A stretch of 9,256 nt of DNA from an uncultured Clostridium sp. GTDB taxonomy: Bacteria; Bacillota; Clostridia; Clostridiales; Clostridiaceae. Positions 1-7,684 of this stretch are shown here, piece after piece. Numbering within the stretch: position 1 is the first letter of the stretch; each line of letters begins with the position of its first letter. The DNA lies in assembly GCA_934777095.1 (NCBI GenBank), contig CAKVNP010000064.1, positions 1-9,256 of the forward strand, in the 5' to 3' direction. The notes beneath the pieces are model-generated. The model saw nothing but the letters and a program-made list of their open reading frames with translations. It was not told where the DNA came from and made no database searches. Made by a program: the position numbers and the translations under genes.

Positions 1-827
1 TGATATAATTCTATCATAGTAAACTCTGGATTATGTCTTACTGACATACCTTCATTTCTGAAAGTTCTTCCTAATTCGTATACTTTTTCAAATCCAGCTA
101 CAATACATCTCTTTAAGTATAACTCTGGAGCTATTCTTAAATACATATCTAAATCTAAAGTATTGTGATGTGTAATAAATGGTCTTGCTGAAGCTCCACC
201 AGCTATTGTTGCAAGCATTGGTGTTTCAACTTCTAAGAATCCCTTATTATCTAAGAATGATCTTATTCCACTGATAATTTGGCTTCTCTTTATAAAAGTA
301 TCTTTAACTTCTGGATTAGTTATTATATCAACTTCTCTTTGTCTATATCTTAAATCTGGATCTTTTAATCCATGCCATTTTTCTGGTAATGGTTTTAATG
401 ATTTACATATTAATTCAACTTTATGAACTTTTACTGAAACTTCGCCAGTTTTAGTCTTGAAAACTTCTCCTGTAGCAGCAACCCAGTCACCAAGATCATT
501 ACTCTTATATTGTTTTAATGCTTCTTCTCCAACAGCATCAATTTTTATAAATAATTGTATTTTCCCATCTCTATCGATTATATCAGAGAAAACTACCTTT
601 CCTTGGCCTCTTTTAGACATGATTCTTCCAGCAACTGTTACTTCTGAACCTTCTAATGTTTCAAAGTTATCTTTTACCTCTTTTGAAGAATGAGTTCTTT
701 CAACTTTATATACATCGAAAGGATCCTTTCCTTCTTGTTGTAATTGAACTAATTTTTCTCTTCTAAGAGTTTCCTGCTCACTAAATTGAGACTCAAGCTC
801 TTGTATATTCATTTCTTCAGTTGACAT
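1..827 (-). CDS. lysS: Lysyl-tRNA synthetase, class II (N-terminal part, 3' end outside window)
   Basis: Cytoplasmic enzyme that charges tRNA-Lys with lysine using ATP. Translation from ATG 827 gives 275 open codons that run off the left edge, a little over half of the roughly 500-residue family length. The start [15 protein letters not shown] is followed by an OB-fold anticodon-binding domain at about residues 63-145. The class II catalytic domain then begins: motif 1 around [10 protein letters not shown] (197-205) and motif 2 FRNEG...HNPEFT (256-270), with Arg257 as the expected ATP-binding arginine. Motif 3 lies beyond the window. The start is fixed by GGAGG at 836-840 with an 8-nt spacer, placed directly after the greA stop. 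The 14-nt gap to greA indicates one operon. Class, identity and start are clear; only the C-terminal half is unseen, and nothing suggests a pseudogene. Confidence 0.97.
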   Translation of the reverse strand, partial: MSTEEMNIQELESQFSEQETLRREKLVQLQQEGKDPFDVYKVERTHSSKEVKDNFETLEGSEVTVAGRIMSKRGQGKVVFSDIIDRDGKIQLFIKIDAVGEEALKQYKSNDLGDWVAATGEVFKTKTGEVSVKVHKVELICKSLKPLPEKWHGLKDPDLRYRQREVDIITNPEVKDTFIKRSQIISGIRSFLDNKGFLEVETPMLATIAGGASARPFITHHNTLDLDMYLRIAPELYLKRCIVAGFEKVYELGRTFRNEGMSVRHNPEFTMIELY

Positions 828-841
828 TAATACTACCTCCA

Positions 842-1324
842 CTAATCTCTTCTTATTCCTAAAATTTCAAACTTATTAACTCCGTTTGGTGTTGAAACTT
901 CTACTACATCTCCAACTTTTTTACCTATTAAGGCTTTACCAACTGGTGATTCGTTAGAAATTTTAAAATTCATTGGATCAGCTTCTGCTGAACCAACCAT
1001 TATATATTCAACTTCTTCATCAAACTCATAATCTTTAACCTTAACTATTGATCCCACTGAAACAACATCATTAGGAATTTCACTTTCATCAACAACTACA
1101 GCATTTTTTAACATATTTTCTAATTGAAGAATTCTACCTTCAACAAATGCCTGGTCATTCTTAGCTTCATCATATTCAGAGTTTTCACTTAAATCTCCAT
1201 AACCTAAAGCTACTTTTATCTTTTCAGTTATTTCTTTTCTTCTTACTGTCTTTAAGTACTCTAATTCCTCTTCAAGCTTTTTAACACCTTCATAAGTCAT
1301 TAAGAATTGTTTTGTTTGACTCAT
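842..1324 (-). CDS. greA: Transcript cleavage factor GreA
   Basis: RNA polymerase secondary-channel factor that stimulates cleavage of backtracked RNA and rescues stalled elongation complexes. The 160-residue length is typical. The N-terminal coiled coil spans about residues 10-75. Its tip is GDLSENSEY (43-51), where Asp44 and Glu47 are the acidic residues that stabilise the catalytic metal in the family. The C-terminal FKBP-like domain carries [18 protein letters not shown] (122-139) and ends [10 protein letters not shown]. The ATG at 1324 is preceded by AAGGGGAG at a normal distance. It is the first gene after a strong promoter and is followed 14 nt later by lysS, so the two are probably cotranscribed. 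GreB-like paralogues also exist, but the sequence and length match GreA. Confidence 0.98.
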   Translation of the reverse strand: MSQTKQFLMTYEGVKKLEEELEYLKTVRRKEITEKIKVALGYGDLSENSEYDEAKNDQAFVEGRILQLENMLKNAVVVDESEIPNDVVSVGSIVKVKDYEFDEEVEYIMVGSAEADPMNFKISNESPVGKALIGKKVGDVVEVSTPNGVNKFEILGIRRD

Positions 1325-1358
1325 ATCTTTCTCCCCTTCGAATTATAACTTTATTAGT

Positions 1359-1374
1359 GCCTAAAATACTAGGC
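1359..1374 (-). other. Small hairpin in the greA 5' leader
   Basis: The complementary arms GCCTA and TAGGC enclose a 6-nt loop within the predicted roughly 70-nt untranslated leader of greA. There is no T-run after it on the minus strand, so it does not look like an intrinsic terminator. It could be a weak leader structure or chance. Confidence 0.35.
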
Positions 1375-1400
1375 TTATTAATCTTGAAATCATTTTAAAT

Positions 1401-1429
1401 ATTATAAATCAGCATATATAATATGTCAA
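1401..1429 (-). promoter_or_regulatory. Sigma-A promoter of greA-lysS, exact consensus
   Basis: On the minus strand, TTGACA (1424-1429) is followed after exactly 17 bp by TATAAT (1401-1406), an exact match to the housekeeping consensus in both hexamers and in spacing. Transcription would start near 1394 and leave a leader of about 70 nt before the greA ATG. This predicts strong expression of greA-lysS independent of coaX-dusB upstream. Start-site position is inferred from spacing alone. Confidence 0.85.
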
Positions 1430-1527
1430 TAAAATAAGCTTGTTAATTCAGCTTCATTATTCCATATATTCAGCTGTGGATTTTCAAATCTTTATTTCTT
1501 TCCATATATTATTCACATACATGAAAT
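1430..1527. other. dusB-greA intergenic region with short direct repeats, no clear terminator
   Basis: This stretch lies between the dusB stop and the greA promoter. The plus-strand word TTCCATATATT occurs twice (1460-1470 and 1500-1510), and ATTCAGCT occurs twice (1446-1453 and 1468-1475). On the minus strand, a weak 5-bp AAGCT/AGCTT stem followed by ATTTTATT is the only terminator-like structure. I see no GC-rich stem with a T-run, so dusB transcripts may end poorly here or run into greA. Confidence 0.5.
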
Positions 1528-2517
1528 TTAATTCTCATTTATGCCTAATTTTCTTAATTCTTCACGATAATTTTGTAATATTTCAATTACTCTTCCACTT
1601 TCTTCAGTGGTATTCATTAAGTTTCTAATTTCACTGCTATTTGGCAGCCCTTTAATATACCAAGAAGCATGCTTGCGCATTTCTCTTACAGCTTTATATT
1701 CGCCATCATACTTTATTGCAAGCTCATAATGTCTAAGACACATTCTAATCTTTTCTTCTGGTGTGATAATAAGAGGTTCTTTTCCTTTATACAAATTATC
1801 AATCTGCTTAAATATCCATGGATTTCCCATACTTCCTCTCGCTATCATTATGCCATCAACATTAGTTTCTTCTTTTCTTTTTAGTGCATCTTCTGCCGTA
1901 AATACATCACCATTACCGATTACTGGTATGCTTACTGCTTCCTTTACCTTTGCAATTATATCCCAATCCGCTTTTCCTTCATACATTTGAGTTTTAGTTC
2001 TTCCATGAACAGCTATTGCATCTGCACCAGCCTCTTCCATGATTTTTGCAAACTCTACTGCATTTATATTGTTTTCATCATATCCTTTTCTAAACTTCAC
2101 TGTTACCGGCTTTGTTGAAACTTTTTTGATTTCTCTTACAATTTCAGCAGCAAGCTCAGGAGTTCTAAGGAGTGCAGATCCTTCACCATTTTTAGTTATT
2201 TTAGGCGCAGGACATCCCATATTGATATCTAAAATACAGATATCTTCTCTAGGATTAAAATGTTTCTCTACCATTTCAGCCATTATTTTAGGATCATTTC
2301 CAAAAATCTGTGCTGCTACAGGCATTTCTTCTTCCGCTACTCTCATCAGCGTCTGAGTATTTTCACTTCCATAATATAATGCTTTTGCACTTACCATTTC
2401 CGTATATACTAGTTCACAGCCCATTTCTTTACATAGTCCTCTAAAAGAAATATCTGTTACGCCTGCCATCGGTGCTAAGAAAACAGCATTTTCAAAATTA
2501 AGGTTTCCTATTTTCAT
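1528..2517 (-). CDS. dusB: tRNA-dihydrouridine synthase, DusB family
   Basis: FMN- and NADPH-dependent enzyme that reduces uridines to dihydrouridine in the tRNA D-loop region. At 329 residues it has the usual length. The TIM-barrel N-terminus starts with the flavin-binding segment LAPMAGVTD (14-22). The catalytic cysteine is Cys102 in NMGCPAPK. Other conserved residues are Lys141 in TVKFRKG, His171 in VHGRT, the GNGD phosphate-binding loop (201-204) and ARG (226-228). The C-terminal helical domain follows and ends RKLGINEN. The ATG at 2517 is preceded by AAGGAG with a 9-nt spacer, and this site overlaps the end of coaX. The gap to coaX is only 6 nt, so translation is probably coupled and the two share a promoter. 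The exact Dus subgroup is assigned from the Firmicute context and similarity to YacF-like proteins, not from an alignment. Confidence 0.95.
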   Translation of the reverse strand: MKIGNLNFENAVFLAPMAGVTDISFRGLCKEMGCELVYTEMVSAKALYYGSENTQTLMRVAEEEMPVAAQIFGNDPKIMAEMVEKHFNPREDICILDINMGCPAPKITKNGEGSALLRTPELAAEIVREIKKVSTKPVTVKFRKGYDENNINAVEFAKIMEEAGADAIAVHGRTKTQMYEGKADWDIIAKVKEAVSIPVIGNGDVFTAEDALKRKEETNVDGIMIARGSMGNPWIFKQIDNLYKGKEPLIITPEEKIRMCLRHYELAIKYDGEYKAVREMRKHASWYIKGLPNSSEIRNLMNTTEESGRVIEILQNYREELRKLGINEN

Positions 2518-2523
2518 TACACA

Positions 2524-3303
2524 CTACTCCTTATTTTTTTCGTATATTATTCTTAACCCCTCTAATGTTAAACTTGAATCAACTTTATCTATAGCTTTTG
2601 TTTCTTTTGCAATTAAGTTTGCCAATCCACCAGTCGCAATTACATAAGGCTTTTGGATTCCTGCATCTTTCATTTCCTGTTTCATCTTATTAACTATATA
2701 CTCAACCTGCCCAATATATCCATAAAGTATTCCTGCCTGCATACTTGTTACGGTATTTTTACATATAATACTCTTTGGTACTTCTAACTCTATTCTAGGT
2801 AATTTAGCAGCTCTTTCAAATAATGCATCAGCTGATATCTTAACTCCTGGCGATATACATCCTCCTAAATAATTTCCTTCTTTAGTGACAGCACAATAAG
2901 TAGTCGCAGTACCAAAATCGATAATAATTAAATCTTTTTTATAAATCTCATTTGCAGCAACAGCATTTACTATTCTATCTGCGCCTACTTCCTTAGGATT
3001 ATCATATTTAATATTTATTCCTGTCTTCACTCCAGGACCTACAATTATAGGTTCAATATCAAAATTCTTTCTTACCATATTTTCTAAAGAATGCATTATA
3101 TTTGGCACAACTGAAGAAATAATAATCCCTTTTACTTCCTTAGGATTTAATCCACTTTGACTAAATAACTGCATAACTTGAATGGCATACTCATCAGAAG
3201 TTTTTTTAGTATCAGTGGATATTCTCCAACTAACTAAATACTCCTTATTTTTATTTACACCTATAACTATATTAGTATTTCCTACATCTACTAATAAAAT
3301 CAT
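2524..3303 (-). CDS. coaX: Type III pantothenate kinase
   Basis: Cytoplasmic ASKHA-fold kinase that phosphorylates pantothenate, the first step of coenzyme A synthesis. Type III enzymes differ from CoaA in resisting CoA feedback and needing a monovalent cation. The 259-residue protein shows DVGNTN (6-11) as the phosphate-binding loop, GADR (107-110) with Asp109 as the expected catalytic base, IDFGTAT (128-134), GGCISPG (147-153) and ATGG (223-226). The ATG at 3303 has GGTGG at 3311-3315 with a 7-nt spacer. It is the first gene of a coaX-dusB pair. Its leader contains a terminator-type hairpin 22 nt before the start codon, so expression may be attenuated. In B. subtilis coaX follows ftsH directly, whereas here fhs sits between them. 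Confidence 0.97.
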   Translation of the reverse strand: MILLVDVGNTNIVIGVNKNKEYLVSWRISTDTKKTSDEYAIQVMQLFSQSGLNPKEVKGIIISSVVPNIMHSLENMVRKNFDIEPIIVGPGVKTGINIKYDNPKEVGADRIVNAVAANEIYKKDLIIIDFGTATTYCAVTKEGNYLGGCISPGVKISADALFERAAKLPRIELEVPKSIICKNTVTSMQAGILYGYIGQVEYIVNKMKQEMKDAGIQKPYVIATGGLANLIAKETKAIDKVDSSLTLEGLRIIYEKNKE

Positions 3304-3325
3304 AAAAGCACCACCTTATATAATT

Positions 3326-3348
3326 AAAAGCAGCCCTAGGCTGCTTTT
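3326..3348 (-). terminator. Intrinsic-terminator hairpin between fhs and coaX (possible coaX attenuator)
   Basis: The perfect 10-bp stem AAAAGCAGCC/GGCTGCTTTT has a 3-nt loop. On the minus strand it is followed by AATTATA, so the T tract is mostly the four Ts of the stem. On the plus strand it is followed by ATTTTAAA, giving a better T tract, so it could act in both directions. It lies about 87 nt after the fhs stop, which fits an fhs terminator, but it also lies downstream of the predicted coaX promoter and 22 nt before the coaX ATG. The second arm shares the word TGCTTTTA with the bases just before the coaX start (3303-3310). The first arm could therefore pair with either. Confidence 0.75.
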
Positions 3349-3369
3349 ATTTTAAACCTTAAGTAATCA

Positions 3370-3394
3370 TTAAAATTAACAACTTTAATTTTAA
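3370..3394. repeat. AT-only inverted repeat over the coaX -10 region
   Basis: The perfect 10-bp arms TTAAAATTAA and TTAATTTTAA are separated by 5 nt. The repeat covers the predicted -10 hexamer (3388-3393) and the start-site region of coaX. Position suggests an operator, but composition is purely A and T, so chance is a real alternative in DNA this AT-rich. It lacks the guanine and cytosine positions of the BirA and PurR operators I know. Confidence 0.4.
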
Positions 3395-3415
3395 CAATTA
3401 CATATTATTTGTCAA
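3388..3415 (-). promoter_or_regulatory. Predicted sigma-A promoter of coaX-dusB
   Basis: On the minus strand, an exact TTGACA (3410-3415) is followed after 16 bp by TAAAAT (3388-3393), one mismatch from consensus. Transcription would start near 3381 and give a leader of about 78 nt that includes the hairpin at 3326-3348. The promoter lies entirely in the gap after the fhs stop codon. Confidence 0.7.
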
Positions 3416-3434
3416 GTATGATAATTGTAAAATT

Positions 3435-5105
3435 TTAGAATAAACCAACTATTTCTCCATTTTCTAAAATATCTATCTTATTAGCAGCTGGAACCTTAGG
3501 AAGTCCTGGCATAACCATAATATCTCCAGTAAGAGCTACTATAAATCCAGCACCATTAGATACCCTTACTTCCTTAACAGTAATATCAAATCCACTAGGT
3601 CTTCCTAATAGAGTTGCATTATCTGATAAAGAGTATTGTGTTTTAGCCATACATATAGGTAATTTATCAAGCTCAAACTTTTCAAGTTCAGCTATCTGTT
3701 TTTTAGCAGCAGGAGTATAATTCACGCCATTAGCACCATATATTTCCTTTGCTATAGTTGCTATTTTATCTTCTATTGAATCTTCAGCGCTGTATAATAA
3801 TTTAAAATCAGCCTTTTCATTTTCAACTATTTCCATTACCTTATCAGCTAAATCTAAAGCGCCTTCGCCGCCTTTTTCCCATCCTTCACATAGTGATACT
3901 GATACTCCTTGTTCTTTACAGAAGCTTTCAACAAATTCAATTTCAGCTGCTGTATCAGATACGAATTTGTTTATTGCCACTATAACAGGTAATCCATATT
4001 TCTTCATATTTTCAATTTGCTTAGCTAAATTAACTGAACCAGCTTTTAATGCATCAACATTTTCTTCATTAAGCTGTTCCCTTTTAACTCCACCATGATG
4101 CTTTAATGCTCTTATTGTTGCCACTATTACAACGCAGCTAGGTTCAATTCCTCCATACCTGCATTTTATATCTAAGAACTTTTCAGCACCTAAATCAGCA
4201 CCAAAACCAGCTTCTGTGATAACTATATCTCCTAATTCCATTGCCATCTTTGTAGCAATAATTGAATTACATCCATGTGCAATATTAGCAAATGGTCCTC
4301 CATGAATAATAGCAGGAGTATTTTCTAGTGTCTGTACTAAATTTGGCTTAATTGCTTCTTTCATTAGCAATGCCATTGCACCTTGTACTTCTAGTTGTTT
4401 TGCATAAACAGGATTTCCCTCTAAATCATAAGCTACTAATATGTTTCCTATTCTATTTTTCAAATCTTGAAGACTTGTTGCTAGACATAAAATAGCCATT
4501 ATTTCAGAAGCAACAGTTATCATAAATCCATCTTCTCTTAAGAACCCATTTATTTTTCCACCCATGCCCACAACAATATTTCTTAGAGCTCTATCATTCA
4601 TATCCATTACTCTTTTAAATACTATTCTTCTTGAGTCTATTCTTAATGCATTACCATGATGTATATGATTATCAATAGCTGCACATAAAAGATTATTAGC
4701 TGTTGTGATTGCGTGCATATCGCCAGTGAAATGAAGGTTTATATCCTCCATTGGTACAACTTGTGCATATCCACCTCCAGCAGCGCCGCCTTTCATTCCA
4801 AATACAGGTCCTAAAGAAGGCTCTCTTAATGCTACGATAGCTTTTTTACCACGTTTATTAAGTCCTTGCCCTAATCCTATAGTAACAGTAGATTTTCCTT
4901 CTCCTGCTGGTGTTGGATTAATAGCTGTCACAAGTACTAATTTTCCTTTTTCTTTATCCTTGTTTCTATTTAATACATCTAAAGATATCTTTGCTTTATA
5001 TTTACCATATTGGTCTATATCATCTTCACTTAAATTAATTTTTTCAGCTATCTTAGTTATAGGAAGCATTTGTGCTTCTTGAGCAATTTGAATATCAGTT
5101 TTCAT
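3435..5105 (-). CDS. fhs: Formate-tetrahydrofolate ligase
   Basis: Cytoplasmic ATP-dependent ligase that joins formate to tetrahydrofolate to give 10-formyl-THF. This feeds purine synthesis and initiator Met-tRNA formylation, and in acetogens the methyl branch of the Wood-Ljungdahl pathway. At 556 residues it has standard length. TPAGEGKST (65-73) is the P-loop, [11 protein letters not shown] (103-113) is the first family signature and [12 protein letters not shown] (328-339) the second. The protein ends [14 protein letters not shown]. The ATG at 5105 has AGGAGG at 5114-5119 with an 8-nt spacer. It appears monocistronic, between the ftsH terminator and the coaX promoter. A PurR-like palindrome lies just upstream of its promoter, suggesting purine control. 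The gene alone does not show acetogenesis, because many clostridia carry it for anabolic one-carbon supply. Confidence 0.98.
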   Translation of the reverse strand: MKTDIQIAQEAQMLPITKIAEKINLSEDDIDQYGKYKAKISLDVLNRNKDKEKGKLVLVTAINPTPAGEGKSTVTIGLGQGLNKRGKKAIVALREPSLGPVFGMKGGAAGGGYAQVVPMEDINLHFTGDMHAITTANNLLCAAIDNHIHHGNALRIDSRRIVFKRVMDMNDRALRNIVVGMGGKINGFLREDGFMITVASEIMAILCLATSLQDLKNRIGNILVAYDLEGNPVYAKQLEVQGAMALLMKEAIKPNLVQTLENTPAIIHGGPFANIAHGCNSIIATKMAMELGDIVITEAGFGADLGAEKFLDIKCRYGGIEPSCVVIVATIRALKHHGGVKREQLNEENVDALKAGSVNLAKQIENMKKYGLPVIVAINKFVSDTAAEIEFVESFCKEQGVSVSLCEGWEKGGEGALDLADKVMEIVENEKADFKLLYSAEDSIEDKIATIAKEIYGANGVNYTPAAKKQIAELEKFELDKLPICMAKTQYSLSDNATLLGRPSGFDITVKEVRVSNGAGFIVALTGDIMVMPGLPKVPAANKIDILENGEIVGLF

Positions 5106-5138
5106 AGCTGTTCCCTCCTCTTGATAATAGAATTATTT

Positions 5139-5172
5139 ATTATATTATATCATCATATATATTTATTTAAAA
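5139..5172 (-). promoter_or_regulatory. Predicted promoter of fhs
   Basis: Two overlapping exact TATAAT hexamers occur on the minus strand (5144-5149 and 5139-5144). With a 17-bp spacer, the first pairs with a poor -35, TTTTAA (5167-5172), so a helper or derepression-dependent promoter is plausible. The start would be near 5137 and the leader about 30 nt, too short for a riboswitch. Confidence 0.6.
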
Positions 5173-5179
5173 CATTAAT

Positions 5180-5213
5180 CGAACATTTTTTATATTTTTA
5201 TAAAAAATGTTCG
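5180..5213. promoter_or_regulatory. PurR-box-like palindromic operator upstream of fhs
   Basis: A perfect inverted repeat has 15-bp arms (5180-5194 and 5199-5213) around a TTTT centre. Each arm begins with CGAACATT read inward. Compared with the Firmicute PurR box AWWWCCGAACWWT, the minus-strand half AATAACGAACATT differs at one position and the plus-strand half TTAATCGAACATT at two. The palindrome ends about 7 bp upstream of the predicted fhs -35, centred near -60, which suits a repressor that blocks polymerase. No T-run follows it, arguing against a terminator. Assignment to PurR is inference from the motif and the target gene's role. Confidence 0.75.
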
Positions 5214-5224
5214 TTATTTTCCAT

Positions 5225-5265
5225 AAAAAAGAGGGTTATAAAGTAAAAATCACACTCTATAACCC
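5225..5265 (-). terminator. Rho-independent terminator after ftsH
   Basis: On the minus strand, GGGTTATAGAGT pairs with ACTTTATAACCC (12 bp with one G-U pair, 9-nt loop), followed by TCTTTTTT (5225-5232). It lies 7 nt beyond the ftsH stop codon and should end the tilS-hpt-ftsH transcript before the fhs control region. Confidence 0.92.
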
Positions 5266-5272
5266 AATTTTA

Positions 5273-7078
5273 TTAATTAGCATCGAATATTGCTTCAAAT
5301 TCTTTGCCATCAATCTTTTCTTTATCTAATAATTCTGCAGCAACAGCATGAAGTTTATTTATATTGATTTTAAGAAGTTCTTCCGCTTTATCATATGCCT
5401 CACTAATAAACTTCTTCACTTCTGAATCAATTTTTGCACCTACTTCTTCACTGAAGTTTCTGCCTCTTCCTAAATCTCTGCCTAAGAATACTTCATTATT
5501 ATCGGTTCCATAAGAAATGGCACCTATTTCATCACTCATTCCATATTCCATAACCATAGATCTTGCAATGGCACTTGCTCTATCTATATCATTTTTTGCT
5601 CCTGTACTGATATCACCTAAAACAAGCTTTTCTGCTACTCTTCCACCTAAAAGACCTATCATTTCATCTTGAAGCTTCTCCTTTGATGTATATGCTCTAT
5701 CCTCTGTTGGCAGATGCATAGTATATCCACCAGCCATACCTCTTGGAATGATGCTTATTTCATGCACTGGATCTGAATTTTTTAAGCACTTCATAACAAC
5801 TGCATGACCTGCTTCATGATATGCAGTAAGCTTTCTATCATGTTCACTTATTGTTCTGCTCTTCTTTTCTGGACCTGCTATTACTCTTGTAATAGCTTCT
5901 TCAAATTCATCCATACCAATTTTCTTTTTCTTTTTTCTTACAGCTAAAAGAGCTGCTTCATTTGCTAAATTCTCTAAATCCGCACCACTAAATCCTGGTG
6001 TTCTCTTAGCTAAAACTTCTAAACTTACATCTGTATCTAAAGGTTTCTTCTTAGTATGAACCTTTAATACTTCTTCCCTACCTCTTCTATCTGGACGTCC
6101 AACAAGAATTTGTCTGTCAAATCTTCCTGGTCTTAAAAGTGCTGGATCTAAGATATCTGGTCTATTAGTAGCCGCAATCATAATTATTCCTTCATTTGCA
6201 CCAAATCCATCCATTTCAACAAGCAGCTGATTCAAAGTCTGCTCTCTTTCATCATGGCCTCCACCAAGACCAGCACCTCTCTGTCTACCCACTGCATCTA
6301 TTTCATCGATAAATATAAGTGATGGTGAATTTTTCTTGGCCTGTTCAAATAAATCTCTTACTCTTGATGCTCCAACACCAACAAACATCTCAACAAAATC
6401 AGAACCTGATATACTAAAGAATGGAACACCTGCTTCTCCAGCTATTGCCTTTGCAAGCAATGTTTTACCTGTTCCTGGAGGCCCAACTAACAACACACCT
6501 TTAGGTATTCTTGCTCCCATTTCTACATATCTCGTAGGCTGCTTTAAGAAATCAACTATTTCTTCAAGCTCAGCTTTTTCTTCATCAGCACCTGCAACAT
6601 CATCAAATGTTACTTTTCTACTATCAGGGCTAACCATTCTTGCCTTGCTTTTTCCAAAATTCATTACTCCTCTTCCACTACTGCTGCTCCCTTGAGACTG
6701 CTGAGTAAATATAAATATAAATACTATAAATACCCCAATAATCATCAATGTAGGAATCAAGCTTACCCATACACTACTGTTAGATGGTGCAACATATTCA
6801 ATAGACACATTTTCATTTGGATAGTTAGCTTCTAATGACTCTACTGTAGAATATGGTACATATACAGTATATATTTTCTTATCTGTTGTAATTACATTCA
6901 TACTCATTTTATCTGGATTAATAGTTATACTGTCTATTTGATTTTCAATCCATTTATCTCTAAAATCACTATATATAAGCTTTCCTGATGAATTTCCCTC
7001 ATCAAAAATAAAAACAGCTACCACAAACAGCAATATTAAGCCTATTATCCACATAGTTGCACTTGAATATTTTTTCAT
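5273..7078 (-). CDS. ftsH: ATP-dependent zinc metalloprotease FtsH
   Basis: Membrane-anchored AAA+ protease that degrades damaged membrane proteins and regulatory proteins as a hexamer. With the start at ATG 7078 it has 601 residues. Two transmembrane helices (about 10-25 and 103-124) flank an extracytoplasmic domain. The AAA domain follows: Walker A GPPGTGKT (199-206), Walker B IFIDEID (255-261) and the second region of homology [20 protein letters not shown] (303-322). The protease site is HEAGH (421-425), and Asp497 in GAKNDID is the likely third zinc ligand. The open frame extends six codons further to ATG 7096 (MKGGPW), but that start has no ribosome-binding site, while ATG 7078 has AAGGGGGG 6 nt upstream. 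It is the last gene of the tilS operon, 65 nt after hpt and followed by a strong terminator. Confidence 0.97.
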   Translation of the reverse strand: MKKYSSATMWIIGLILLFVVAVFIFDEGNSSGKLIYSDFRDKWIENQIDSITINPDKMSMNVITTDKKIYTVYVPYSTVESLEANYPNENVSIEYVAPSNSSVWVSLIPTLMIIGVFIVFIFIFTQQSQGSSSSGRGVMNFGKSKARMVSPDSRKVTFDDVAGADEEKAELEEIVDFLKQPTRYVEMGARIPKGVLLVGPPGTGKTLLAKAIAGEAGVPFFSISGSDFVEMFVGVGASRVRDLFEQAKKNSPSLIFIDEIDAVGRQRGAGLGGGHDEREQTLNQLLVEMDGFGANEGIIMIAATNRPDILDPALLRPGRFDRQILVGRPDRRGREEVLKVHTKKKPLDTDVSLEVLAKRTPGFSGADLENLANEAALLAVRKKKKKIGMDEFEEAITRVIAGPEKKSRTISEHDRKLTAYHEAGHAVVMKCLKNSDPVHEISIIPRGMAGGYTMHLPTEDRAYTSKEKLQDEMIGLLGGRVAEKLVLGDISTGAKNDIDRASAIARSMVMEYGMSDEIGAISYGTDNNEVFLGRDLGRGRNFSEEVGAKIDSEVKKFISEAYDKAEELLKININKLHAVAAELLDKEKIDGKEFEAIFDAN

Positions 7079-7084
7079 CCAAGG

Positions 7085-7092
7085 CCCCCCTT
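7085..7092 (-). promoter_or_regulatory. Ribosome-binding site that decides the ftsH start
   Basis: AAGGGGGG on the minus strand, 6 nt before ATG 7078. It contains a run of six G and lies inside the open frame that begins at ATG 7096. That upstream ATG is preceded by TGATATTAG, which has no Shine-Dalgarno match. The start at 7078 gives [10 protein letters not shown], a usual FtsH N-terminus leading straight into the first membrane helix. Confidence 0.85.
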
Positions 7093-7143
7093 TCATCTAA
7101 TATCATTTCAGGACAATTTTATTTATTATCAATTTTTAGTAAG

Positions 7144-7680
7144 CTATCTATATACACTTTCTTTTAACACACCTATATAAGGTAAATTTCTATATTTCTC
7201 AGCATAATCAAGTCCATATCCAACTATAAATTCATCTGGAATATTGAACCCAATATACTTCACTTTAACATCTGTAGCTCTTCTTGCCTCTTTACTTAAT
7301 AAAGTTATTATTTCCACAGATTCAGCATTCTTGCTCTTAAAGTAATTTAATAGATATTTTAAAGTAATACCAGTGTCAACTATATCTTCGACTATTATTA
7401 CATGTTTTCCTTCTACACTGTGATCTAAATCTTTTAAAATTTTCACTACTCCTGAAGTTTCCGTGGAATTTCCATAAGTAGATACAGCAATAAAATCTAT
7501 TTCACAAGGTATTTGAATTCTTTTTAATAAATCTGCTGTAAATACAACTGACCCTTTTAATACTCCTACTAGAAGCAATTCTTTTCCTGCATAATCTTGG
7601 CTTATTCTTTCAGCTAGTTCTAATACTCTCTTTTCTATTTCTTTTTCTTGGAACATAACTCTTTCAATATCTTTTAGCAT
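7144..7680 (-). CDS. hpt: Hypoxanthine phosphoribosyltransferase
   Basis: Purine-salvage enzyme that makes IMP or GMP from hypoxanthine or guanine and PRPP. From ATG 7680 it has 178 residues, the typical bacterial length. LKGS (41-44) and VSTYG (66-70) belong to the PRPP pyrophosphate loop and flexible loop. VIIVEDIVDTGITL (94-107) is the PRPP-binding motif with the acidic pair Glu98-Asp99. IPDEFIVGYGLDYAEKYRNL (147-166) is the purine-binding and hood segment. The frame can be extended to a TTG at 7707, but that codon lacks a ribosome-binding site and would overlap tilS by 23 nt. The preferred ATG lies 4 nt after the tilS stop with its Shine-Dalgarno inside the last tilS codons, suggesting coupled translation. 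No terminator separates it from ftsH. Confidence 0.97.
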   Translation of the reverse strand: MLKDIERVMFQEKEIEKRVLELAERISQDYAGKELLLVGVLKGSVVFTADLLKRIQIPCEIDFIAVSTYGNSTETSGVVKILKDLDHSVEGKHVIIVEDIVDTGITLKYLLNYFKSKNAESVEIITLLSKEARRATDVKVKYIGFNIPDEFIVGYGLDYAEKYRNLPYIGVLKESVYR

Positions 7681-7684
7681 ACTT

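Noticed and set aside
457..693. Open frame on the plus strand opposite lysS
   Set aside because: It is antisense to a clearly recognised lysS frame, has no ribosome-binding site support and resembles no protein family I know.
1..827. lysS as a truncated pseudogene
   Set aside because: The frame is open and all visible motifs are intact up to the edge, so the missing part is due to the window boundary.
1440..2356. Several short plus-strand open frames opposite dusB and the dusB-greA gap
   Set aside because: They are hydrophobic, low-complexity translations of the antisense of an AT-rich gene and overlap each other. dusB explains the coding signal.
3370..3415. BirA-type operator before coaX
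   Set aside because: TTGTTAA words occur, but as direct rather than inverted copies, so the palindromic arrangement of known BirA sites is missing.
5106..5137. Purine or tetrahydrofolate riboswitch before fhs
   Set aside because: The predicted leader is only about 30 nt and holds no conserved junction sequence.
5180..5213. Reading the fhs upstream palindrome as a second terminator for ftsH
   Set aside because: Its stem is almost all A-T and it lacks a following T-run, while a proper terminator already exists at 5225-5265. The CGAAC half sites fit an operator better.
6336..6695. Plus-strand open frame of 119 codons opposite ftsH
   Set aside because: It lies antisense to the Walker A and Walker B region of ftsH, whose motifs are intact. 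The Ser/Pro/Leu-rich translation is typical of a shadow frame.
7079..7143. A separate promoter for ftsH in the hpt-ftsH gap
   Set aside because: TTGATA and TTACTA resemble -35 elements, but neither has a good -10 at normal spacing. Read-through from tilS-hpt is the simpler explanation.
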